From Verrucomicrobiota bacterium (lineage in GTDB: Bacteria > Verrucomicrobiota > Verrucomicrobiia > Chthoniobacterales > UBA10450), in contig QHMY01000042.1 of assembly GCA_003218305.1 (NCBI GenBank), forward strand, positions 1 to 39,248: a DNA stretch of 39,248 nucleotides. Direction: 5' to 3'. Below the pieces are notes generated by a model. That model worked only from the letters and a program-made list of their open reading frames with translations, did no database searches and was not told the origin of the DNA. Positions 1 through 5,273 of the stretch are shown here, one piece after another (within the stretch, counting starts at the first letter, position 1; each line of letters starts with the position of its first letter). The position numbers and the translations under genes are program-made.

Positions 1-92
1 ACAAGTTCCCATGATGAAGCGGCAGATAGAACGGTCATTACCAAAACAACAATGAAAATAATCCCTGTCCAGTTGACCGAAAGTGGTAGCAT
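1..92 (-). CDS. Membrane protein, N-terminal part (runs off window)
   Basis: An ATG at 92-90 follows a GGGGG Shine-Dalgarno run that overlaps the stop region of the previous gene. It opens about 30 codons that run off the window edge. The visible N-terminus has a hydrophobic stretch (GIIFIVVLVMTVLSAA) that should span or anchor in the membrane. It is the last visible gene of the 2220-to-1 cassette and continues its run of small membrane proteins. Function is unknown; it could be a signal peptide or anchor of a lysis protein such as an endolysin. The truncation comes from the window and not from the gene. Confidence 0.5.
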   Translation of the reverse strand, partial: MLPLSVNWTGIIFIVVLVMTVLSAASSWEL

Positions 93-100
93 ATAGCCCC

Positions 101-271
101 CTAGAAATTGACTAAGCCGAACGCGCGCACCAAAAACAGGATGAGGATGATGGCGACGATGACCACGATGACCGTCTTGACGGGTTGCGGCAGCGCCATC
201 TGGCCGATGGCCCACAACACGATGTAGGCAATCAGCGCAACTACCAGAACGGTAATCAGCAGACTGATCAT
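101..271 (-). CDS. 56-aa two-helix membrane protein (Thivi_2564-like, holin-like)
   Basis: Starts at ATG 271-269 and stops at TAG 103-101. The protein has two hydrophobic helices (about residues 3-24 and 33-49) joined by a short turn containing LPQPVK. The layout of helix, small turn with P-x-P-x-K, helix and a short FGL-type tail resembles by eye the tiny Thivi_2564 family of bacterial and phage membrane proteins. Its start is 4 bases after the stop of the 91-aa gene, so the two are probably co-translated. In this position a holin or holin regulator is the natural guess, but nothing in the sequence proves pore formation. Confidence 0.65.
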   Translation of the reverse strand: MISLLITVLVVALIAYIVLWAIGQMALPQPVKTVIVVIVAIILILFLVRAFGLVNF

Positions 272-274
272 CGG

Positions 275-550
275 TTAGCCTCCACGGGCGATGCTGCGTG
301 TTTGCGGCGGCGTGCTATCACCACTGGCCCGCACCAACGGCTCGCCATCCTTCGCCGTAGGATTCGCAAGCGGCGTGGTCGTATTGTGCCCGACCAGTGC
401 CACCACCCACGGCGCCAGAACGGTGATCAGCCCCATGATGGCGGCAGATTGCTCCGGCGTCAGATGCACGCCAAAGGCGAGTAGCACGGAGATGACCGCA
501 CCGACAATCGACGTAATGGCGGCAGTTGTAATCAGCGGCATGTTGCTCAT
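275..550 (-). CDS. 91-aa membrane protein, holin candidate
   Basis: Two hydrophobic segments lie in the N-terminal 60 residues (about 6-27 and 37-53). Between them is a short loop with LTPEQSAA, and the roughly 35-residue tail is polar with R and K. This is the size and topology of phage holins with an LTPEQ-type inter-helix loop. The ATG (550-548) overlaps the TGA of the upstream gene by four bases (ATGA), showing translational coupling. Holin is the best guess; a generic phage membrane protein is the alternative. Confidence 0.65.
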   Translation of the reverse strand: MSNMPLITTAAITSIVGAVISVLLAFGVHLTPEQSAAIMGLITVLAPWVVALVGHNTTTPLANPTAKDGEPLVRASGDSTPPQTRSIARGG

Positions 551-1020
551 CGGCTATCACACTCCTGACCCTTGATCTCAAAATGGCGCTCAACAAAGAC
601 GGTGCGCTGCGCCCCTTCCACGTTGCGGGCGGCAAAAGAGCGAATATATTTTCCCGCCGCCAGGTGCGGCACTTGCCACGGTAACTCCTGCAAAAAGGTC
701 GCCGGATGCGGATGCTGCATGTCGGTGAAGGCCGTTTGTGTGCCGACTAGGTTGGCACCGGTTGCGTCGATAGTCGTCAGGTAATAGATGGCGATGATCT
801 CATCGTTGATCGACACTTGGTTGTGTACCGGCACTAACTCACTCCCGCAAAAGACGCCCAACGGCTCCGGGTCAAGACTCTTGATGGCAATCGGCGGAGC
901 GTCGAAATAGACGTTGCGGGCGGCGACAAACAGGATCATCGTCACCACGACCAGCAATTCCATCAGCACGCCCCACAAGGCCATCTCTAAAATGCGGCGT
1001 AGCGGTATGGCGGCAATCAT
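547..1020 (-). CDS. 157-aa membrane-anchored protein with large outer domain
   Basis: One strong hydrophobic helix near the N-terminus (about residues 11-34) is followed by about 120 residues of beta-rich, soluble-looking sequence with two cysteines (FCGS near 58 and QECDSR at the end). This is the topology of a type II membrane protein with an extracytoplasmic domain. The start overlaps the stop of the upstream gene by four bases, and its stop overlaps the next start. I do not recognise a family. A spanin-like or envelope-sensing role would fit the position but is inference. Confidence 0.6.
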   Translation of the reverse strand: MIAAIPLRRILEMALWGVLMELLVVVTMILFVAARNVYFDAPPIAIKSLDPEPLGVFCGSELVPVHNQVSINDEIIAIYYLTTIDATGANLVGTQTAFTDMQHPHPATFLQELPWQVPHLAAGKYIRSFAARNVEGAQRTVFVERHFEIKGQECDSR

Positions 1021-1370
1021 TCGCTCTCTCCGACTTTATCCAGCCCATATTTGCGCCGTAGTCTACTCGCCCGTAGCCGGTCATAAAGCAAAGCGGCAAA
1101 CCAGGCAAAGGCGGCTATCGTGACCAGCGCATTGATGACCAGCCCCGCCACCATCACGGCCTGCGGTGAAAACATCGTAAATTCGGGGATCGAGGCAATG
1201 CGTAACAGCAAAAGCAGCATGACCATCAATAACGTTGTCGCCCCAAACGCCAGATACAGGCGTCTATCCTCCATCCACAGCCCAATACAAAAGGCGATTG
1301 CCAGCCCGTTGATCAGCATAGCGGCGATGTTGGTGACAAGGCGTACCCACGACTGAAACTCAAGATTCAT
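1017..1370 (-). CDS. 117-aa multi-spanning membrane protein
   Basis: The start is placed at ATG 1370-1368 because it overlaps the upstream TGA (ATGA), the coupling used throughout this cassette; a longer frame upstream has no such support. Three or four hydrophobic helices fill residues about 12-100, with a positive C-terminus (RLRRKYG) expected to be cytoplasmic. No family is recognised. It is one of several consecutive membrane proteins following the CHAT-like gene. Confidence 0.65.
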   Translation of the reverse strand: MNLEFQSWVRLVTNIAAMLINGLAIAFCIGLWMEDRRLYLAFGATTLLMVMLLLLLRIASIPEFTMFSPQAVMVAGLVINALVTIAAFAWFAALLYDRLRASRLRRKYGLDKVGESE

Positions 1371-1708
1371 ACGACATGCCCGCCGGTCAACACCCAAAGC
1401 CAGTAGACAATCAGCATGATAAAAATCAGGGTAGCGATAGCGCCTACCGCCAATACCGCATTAAAGAGTTTGTCGTTGGCAGCCTTTGCCGGTGTTGCCG
1501 AGCGGATGAGAATTGCCAACTCGTCAAACTTCTCCTCGGTGTAATTGCGGTTGAGCGTTTGCCCCTCGCTCAGTTGGCGAAACTGGCGATCCATCTCGGC
1601 AGCCTGGCGATCCATCTGCGCCCGCAAGAGAGGCAGGTTGGTTTCGATCACCGTGATGCGCTCGCGCAGCTTGGCGGTGTCCTCGTATGCCCCCCAGCGC
1701 TCGCTCAT
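1367..1708 (-). CDS. 113-aa coiled-coil plus C-terminal TM protein (XhlA-like)
   Basis: An N-terminal soluble coiled-coil-like region (residues about 8-75; LRERITVIETNLPLL and QMDRQAAEMDRQF) is followed by one C-terminal transmembrane helix (about 83-108). This architecture matches XhlA-type haemolysin or holin-accessory proteins and other phage tail-anchored lysis proteins. The ATG overlaps the stop of the CHAT-like gene by four bases. The tail-anchor layout and position support a lysis or membrane-targeting role; family membership is by eye only. Confidence 0.65.
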   Translation of the reverse strand: MSERWGAYEDTAKLRERITVIETNLPLLRAQMDRQAAEMDRQFRQLSEGQTLNRNYTEEKFDELAILIRSATPAKAANDKLFNAVLAVGAIATLIFIMLIVYWLWVLTGGHVV

Positions 1709-2220
1709 GCCGGCGCCTTCGGGTCTAAAAAACGATTCTGAGAGCCGGCTAGATAGATGTAATTCGTGTTATTGCCTGGCTTGCTCCGCTCATAGGCTTG
1801 GCGAAAGTCATCTGATTCGGCCAGCGCCGCTGCCATTAAAGAGCCTGTGCTGTAGGCGCTTAAATCATCCAGGTCGCGCACGGTACACACCACGTCGACT
1901 TGCCCTTCGTTTTGTAGCACTTGCGCTTGGATGAGTGATTGACAAGTGTTGAGATACACGTAAGAGAAACGCCCTCGAATGAGTGCCGCAAGCGCAGGGC
2001 CGTCTACCAAGCCGCTATTGAATTTCCAGCCTTCTGCACCCCCGTGCATCGCTAGCCAGAGCACATCTGCCTTTGTGCGCCGTATTTCACGCAAGAATTC
2101 GGTATAAGTGACATTGCCCAACATCGAACCAACAATTTGCAGACCACTGTTGAGAATGTCCTGCACCTCGTCTGGAACATGACCCAGGTTAGATTTAGGT
2201 GCTACGATGAAGACTCTCAT
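1705..2220 (-). CDS. 171-aa CHAT/caspase-like peptidase
   Basis: The start is placed at ATG 2220-2218 (MRVFIVAP), which has AGGTG eight bases upstream; an in-frame ATG 19 codons earlier adds a tail that does not look coding. The core shows the two catalytic motifs of CHAT (clan CD, caspase-like) peptidases. A hydrophobic strand ends in MHGG (His59), and a second strand ends in YLNTCQS (Cys93). They are separated by the usual DG-x-x-L helix region, and A-Y-x-x-A-type helices follow in the C-terminal third. At 171 residues it is a stand-alone catalytic core without TPR or repeat domains. It heads a run of overlapping membrane-protein genes. Known CHAT proteins cleave partner proteins in bacterial immunity and cell-death pathways; the substrate here is unknown. 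The alternative is a non-peptidase caspase-fold protein. Confidence 0.65.
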   Translation of the reverse strand: MRVFIVAPKSNLGHVPDEVQDILNSGLQIVGSMLGNVTYTEFLREIRRTKADVLWLAMHGGAEGWKFNSGLVDGPALAALIRGRFSYVYLNTCQSLIQAQVLQNEGQVDVVCTVRDLDDLSAYSTGSLMAAALAESDDFRQAYERSKPGNNTNYIYLAGSQNRFLDPKAPA

Positions 2221-2234
2221 GCCAGCATCACCTG

Positions 2235-2243
2235 TGGTATAAT
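2235..2243 (+). promoter_or_regulatory. Extended -10 promoter for the HNH/AP2 gene
   Basis: TGGTATAAT is a perfect extended -10 element (TGn plus TATAAT). No good -35 lies 17 bases upstream, as is usual for extended -10 promoters. It points into the plus-strand gene at 2326, giving a leader of about 75 bases. It sits in the gap between that gene and the oppositely transcribed CHAT-like gene. Confidence 0.55.
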
Positions 2244-2325
2244 GAACTGGTAAAGCCCAATAAAAAGTACCGGCCAACGTGCGTCAACACGTCGCCGGAT
2301 TAGACACAAGAAAGGTGAATTTCTT

Positions 2326-2997
2326 ATGCAGCCTCAGTTTATCACCCTCTCCAAAAGTGCCAAAGATATTACCGGCCAACGATTCGGCAGATGGATTGCG
2401 CTTGGCCCTATCGGCAAAAACGCAAGACGGGAAATTATTTGGCTTTGCCAATGTGACTGTGGGAACATAGGTCACATTGCCGGCCATTCTTTGACATCGG
2501 GCAACTCTCAGTCGTGCGGCTGCCTGAACATAGACAAGATACGGCACGCCTCTACAACTCACGGCATGTCGCTCACGCCACTGTTCCAGACTTGGTATAA
2601 GATCATCGAACGATGCACTAATCCAAGCAACCGAAACTATCACCAATACGGCGCAAGAGGCATAACAATCTGTGACGAATGGCGGAATAGTTTTTTGGAA
2701 TTTCATAAATATGCCAGTCAACTGGATCACTTTGGTGAAAAAGGTTATAGCATCGACAGAATCAACAATTCTCTTGGCTATCAACCTGAAAATATTCGCT
2801 ATGCCACTCAGCATCAACAAAGCCGCAACAAACGAACTAACGTGATGATTACCCACAGCGGCGAAACAAAGTGCCTGAAAGATTGGGCCAGTTCCGTAAA
2901 TATGAGCGTCGGAACACTCCAGAGACGAATCAAGTTAGGCTGGCCCACAGACAAGGTTCTTACTCAGCGACCACGCAAAATGAACACAACCAAATAA
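2326..2997 (+). CDS. HNH/AP2-type free-standing endonuclease (mobile)
   Basis: ATG at 2326 with AAAGGTGA at 2311-2318. The 223-residue protein has the phage layout DITGQRFGRW, then a Cys cluster (WLCQCDCG ... SCGC), then FQTWYKIIERC and YGARGITICDEW. Next comes an HNH-like segment (IDRINNSLGYQPENIRYAT ... SRNKRTN), and the C-terminus is NUMOD/helix-turn-helix-like (LKDWASSVNMSVGTL). Such genes encode homing-type HNH endonucleases that spread as selfish insertions. It lies alone on the plus strand between two minus-strand units, has its own promoter and is visibly AT-richer than its neighbours. All point to a mobile insertion. Activity is inferred. Confidence 0.8.
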   Translation: MQPQFITLSKSAKDITGQRFGRWIALGPIGKNARREIIWLCQCDCGNIGHIAGHSLTSGNSQSCGCLNIDKIRHASTTHGMSLTPLFQTWYKIIERCTNPSNRNYHQYGARGITICDEWRNSFLEFHKYASQLDHFGEKGYSIDRINNSLGYQPENIRYATQHQQSRNKRTNVMITHSGETKCLKDWASSVNMSVGTLQRRIKLGWPTDKVLTQRPRKMNTTK

Positions 2998-3002
2998 CAA
3001 GA

Positions 3003-3037
3003 ACAAAACAAAAAGCCACACTCAATGGAGTGTGGCT
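3003..3037 (-). terminator. Intrinsic terminator of the replication operon
   Basis: Perfect 9-bp stem (3014-3022 with 3029-3037, AGCCACACT/AGTGTGGCT) with a 6-base loop. On the minus strand it is followed by a T-rich run (TTTTTGTTTTG). It lies just after the last gene of the minus operon (3075-3275) and just past the end of the convergent HNH/AP2 gene, for which it may also slow transcription. Confidence 0.85.
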
Positions 3038-3074
3038 GTCGGTAAGACTTGGCCTATTTGGTTGTACAAGGCTG

Positions 3075-3275
3075 TCAACGCACGACGGTTATTGCTTTGT
3101 GCTTTCGCTCTACCTGTACCGGCTCATTGCGACGGATTGGCATCGAACGGACTACCCAACGGTTATCGCCGCAATCACATTCGATTTTACCAATTTCGCC
3201 CGCCAAGTACATGCGGACGAGTTCAGCACGGAATTGTTCGATCACACGCTCAAGTTCCGGCGGCGGTTGGGCCAT
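3075..3275 (-). CDS. 66-aa hypothetical protein, last gene of early minus operon
   Basis: Starts with MAQPPPELERVIEQF, an amphipathic N-terminal helix, followed by a small beta-rich part with a CDCG motif and a basic C-terminus. It ends about 40 bases before the intrinsic terminator. No family is recognised; the CDC pair could bind metal but there are too few ligands for a classic zinc finger. Confidence 0.55.
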   Translation of the reverse strand: MAQPPPELERVIEQFRAELVRMYLAGEIGKIECDCGDNRWVVRSMPIRRNEPVQVERKHKAITVVR

Positions 3276-3298
3276 GTGCCTCTGCTCCTATGGTAGCA

Positions 3299-3421
3299 CT
3301 ATTTCGTGTCTATGTCTAGAGGTGTATCAATGGCCTGCACCTCAGGCGCTTCCACGAGTGGCACAAAGCGCCCCGGATAGGCATCGATAGGACGCCATCC
3401 CTCCTCACCCACCTCGGCCAC
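3299..3421 (-). CDS. 40-aa ORF continuing in frame after a TGA
   Basis: A frame stays open from the TGA of the 65-aa membrane protein (3452-3454) down to TAG 3299-3301, in the same reading frame. The first usable start is GTG 3421-3419, about 18 bases after a very strong AGGAGG (longer than normal spacing). The coded peptide (VAEVGEEGWRPIDAYPGRF...) has protein-like composition. It is either a small separate gene with an unusual start, or the C-terminal part of the upstream protein made by TGA readthrough or lost through a nonsense mutation. Confidence 0.4.
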   Translation of the reverse strand: MAEVGEEGWRPIDAYPGRFVPLVEAPEVQAIDTPLDIDTK

Positions 3422-3451
3422 ATAGCCGATAGAAACTTCGGGGCAACCTCC

Positions 3452-3649
3452 TCATTCGTCCTCTCCCGTCTCGGTTGGGCCAACCAGCAGCGCATCATCG
3501 TCACCAATGCCCATCTCCTGCTGAATGGCGTCCAACTTGGCCTCGATGCGCTCCATGTGCCTGTCGCGCGCCCAGGCATCGCCCAGAATGAAGACCAGCA
3601 TAATTGCCAACACCGCAATGGTCAGGATGATAGTGTAGCCGTCGCTCAT
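3452..3649 (-). CDS. 65-aa single-TM protein with coiled-coil tail
   Basis: Starts at 3649, overlapping the RusA stop by four bases. An N-terminal transmembrane helix (about residues 6-24) is followed by an amphipathic helix (RHMERIEAKLDAIQQEMG) and an acidic end. The layout recalls small phage membrane proteins of the lysis or membrane-anchoring type. The function is unknown. The reading frame stays open after its TGA (see 3299-3421). Confidence 0.65.
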   Translation of the reverse strand: MSDGYTIILTIAVLAIMLVFILGDAWARDRHMERIEAKLDAIQQEMGIGDDDALLVGPTETGEDE

Positions 3650-3981
3650 AGCTCGGTGATCTCCAGTTCGACGCGTGGGTTGGCCTTGTCGTCAGCGCGG
3701 TAGGCGTGTATCTCAGCGATTTGGCTGTCATTGTGATATGCCAAGCCCTGTATCGAATCGAGTAGGACTTTGATCCGGTTATCCAGGTCGCCGCGCTTGG
3801 CAGGGCGAAAGAAGGTCATCGACACACGCACCAATCCGCTGAATGGCTCAATGCCTTCATCGTCGCACAATGCCCACACGTTGCCACGATAGGCGTTGGC
3901 CTCATCGCTGCGGTGCGTGATGCCACGGTCATGGCGATAGTAGCGGTTGGCGCTCGGCGGAAATGGCAAGGTGATATTCAC
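3646..3981 (-). CDS. rusA: RusA-like Holliday junction resolvase
   Basis: RusA family: N-terminal LPFPPSANRYYRH strand-turn and the catalytic stretch KRGDLDNRIKVLLD ... HNDSQI. The three acidic catalytic residues are D65, D67 and D85 in this numbering, with the same spacing as in E. coli RusA (D70, D72, D91). The GTG start at 3981-3979 is preferred because it overlaps the upstream TGA by four bases; an ATG five codons earlier is the alternative. RusA cuts Holliday junctions and helps resolve replicating phage DNA before packaging. It sits in a chain of overlapping small genes downstream of the primase. Confidence 0.88.
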   Translation of the reverse strand: MNITLPFPPSANRYYRHDRGITHRSDEANAYRGNVWALCDDEGIEPFSGLVRVSMTFFRPAKRGDLDNRIKVLLDSIQGLAYHNDSQIAEIHAYRADDKANPRVELEITEL

Positions 3982-4181
3982 GGCAGCACCGCCCATTCCC
4001 GCTCATCCACCGGCGTCTGTAGCATCGCCAGGATGCGCTCGGCGTGGTGAGCGCCATCACAGGGCATGTAGCGGCTCCACATCGATGCCTTGCCCTGCTG
4101 CTCACGGCATGGGCGTACCTGGATGAGCGTGTCATCGGCGGGCGAAATGCGATACTCGAATTCGGGGAAGGCGCTCATCAT
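3978..4181 (-). CDS. 67-aa hypothetical protein upstream of RusA
   Basis: Start overlaps the preceding stop by four bases and its TGA overlaps the rusA GTG start, so it is translationally coupled on both sides. The peptide has conserved-looking segments (YRISPADDTLIQVRPC, WSRYMPCDGAHHAERIL) but no family I recognise. A role in recombination or replication is suggested only by its place. Confidence 0.6.
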   Translation of the reverse strand: MMSAFPEFEYRISPADDTLIQVRPCREQQGKASMWSRYMPCDGAHHAERILAMLQTPVDEREWAVLP

Positions 4182-4414
4182 CGTCTGTCCTCGTATCCTG
4201 GCTCATAACGGGTGCGGTCGTGACACAGACAATCGGGGTCGTTGCAGATGTGCAAAACATGGGCGGCATCGGTCAGCCGGCAATGATAGCCACAGGGCGC
4301 TTTCTCCTTGCACTGGCCCTCTGACGGCTTGCGCTCCGGCTTCCTGCGTGGTGGCTTGGGCGGCGATATCCAGCCGATGACTTGGGCGGCGCGATGGGTG
4401 TCGAGTCCGTTCAT
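4178..4414 (-). CDS. 78-aa Cys/His-rich protein, putative zinc binder
   Basis: A basic proline-rich middle part (PPKPPRRKPERKPSEGQ) is followed by a Cys/His cluster: CKEKAPCGYHC, then HVLHICNDPDCLCH. Six cysteines and several histidines in about 40 residues suggest a zinc-binding fold. It is coupled by four-base overlaps to both neighbours. The family is not recognised; DNA or protein binding is likely but unproven. Confidence 0.6.
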   Translation of the reverse strand: MNGLDTHRAAQVIGWISPPKPPRRKPERKPSEGQCKEKAPCGYHCRLTDAAHVLHICNDPDCLCHDRTRYEPGYEDRR

Positions 4415-4647
4415 GGCGTCACCTCCAACACTTGCCAGCGTCCCTCAAACAGTCCGATAGGCCATTTGGTCGCCCGTCCCAGCATGGCAACGGCGAGTTC
4501 CTTTCTTCGCCCCACCTCTAGCTCTATTACTTCCACAGGCTCGTTGATGACCTCGACATAGCGCCCGCACTGGCGCATCCCATCGAAGTAGGCATAGCAC
4601 GGGCGGTGTGGTGGCAGCTTGCTCCAGTCGGGTTGAATGTCGGTCAT
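4411..4647 (-). CDS. 78-aa hypothetical protein
   Basis: Four-base overlaps at both ends show it belongs to the 5000-to-3452 gene chain. A beta-rich composition with a CYAYFDG segment and alternating hydrophobics (YVEVINEPVEVIELEVG) suggests a small beta-barrel or SH3-like fold. No family is recognised. Confidence 0.6.
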   Translation of the reverse strand: MTDIQPDWSKLPPHRPCYAYFDGMRQCGRYVEVINEPVEVIELEVGRRKELAVAMLGRATKWPIGLFEGRWQVLEVTP

Positions 4648-5000
4648 TTCTTCTTAGCTCCTTTGCTCATTCGATGATTCGTAATTTCGATCAGCCACCC
4701 GCCATTGACCGGGGTTTGGCGCAACGAGATGCCCATTTGCTCGGCGATGCCGACAACTTCTCTGACTTCATCGACTTTAATCAGCCGGTAAAAATAAGGC
4801 GCTAACGGCTCAGGCACTTCCGGCGATAAAAGCTCTATTAGCTGTTCCGAGCGCTTGACGATCTCCTCTTGCAGCACCGGCGTGCATAAATCCATGCGCC
4901 CCGTCACTTTGAGCTTGCCATTGTAGGCACGCAGATGGATGCCCATGCGGAGTAGGTTGGCGTAAAACACCCTTATAGGAAATCCAACATCAAGAGTCAT
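4644..5000 (-). CDS. 118-aa protein with TubC_N-like N-terminal region
   Basis: ATG 5000-4998 with AGGAAGGA upstream. Residues about 13-58 (RMGIHLRAYNGKLKVTG ... LQEEIVKRSEQLIELL) read like the TubC_N docking-domain pattern also found in phage and primase-associated proteins: a short helix, a beta hairpin with NGKL, and a helix ending in LIELL. The rest is a mixed alpha/beta region and a Lys-rich tail. It is the first gene after the iteron region and lies next to the primase gene. A partner-docking role in replication is inference. Confidence 0.6.
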   Translation of the reverse strand: MTLDVGFPIRVFYANLLRMGIHLRAYNGKLKVTGRMDLCTPVLQEEIVKRSEQLIELLSPEVPEPLAPYFYRLIKVDEVREVVGIAEQMGISLRQTPVNGGWLIEITNHRMSKGAKKK

Positions 5001-5027
5001 ACCAATTCCTTCCTGAATTAGTTTTCC

Positions 5028-5265
5028 GCCAACCTGCCAACCTTGCCAACCTTTTTCTCCTTCTTTTATTGGTATATATATACCCCCTATTCCCCCCTAT
5101 TTACTATCTAATAATTTATATAGAACAAAAGGTTGGCAGGTTGGCAGAAAACGCCATTTTCCAGAGTAAATTTTGACGCCAACCTACCTTTTGAGGTTGG
5201 CGGTAGGTTGGCATCAACGCATGAGGTTGGCGTCAAATTCTCCGCGAGGTTGGCGTGAGGTTGGC
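5028..5265. other. Candidate replication origin: GGTTGGC iterons around an AT-rich core
   Basis: Eleven copies of the heptamer GGTTGGC occur in 240 bases. Four are on the reverse strand (starts 5028, 5036, 5045, 5178) and seven on the forward strand (5131, 5139, 5195, 5206, 5225, 5248, 5259). The two paired copies at 5028-5042 and 5131-5145 form a perfect 15-bp inverted repeat. Between them lies a 79-base AT-rich stretch (5052-5130) with the palindrome GGTATATATATACC at 5071-5084. Iterons plus an AT-rich unwinding element next to a primase-helicase gene is the usual layout of a phage origin. The alternative is an operator array controlling the primase or downstream genes. Confidence 0.65.
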
Positions 5266-5273
5266 GGCAAAAA

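Noticed and set aside
2284-2856. Long minus-strand frame opposite the HNH/AP2 gene
   Set aside because: Antisense to a gene with clear family motifs, good Shine-Dalgarno and promoter; its protein has no plausible motifs.
5028-5265. CRISPR-like array from the repeated GGTTGGC motif
   Set aside because: Repeats are only 7 bases, on both strands and irregularly spaced; an iteron or operator array fits better.
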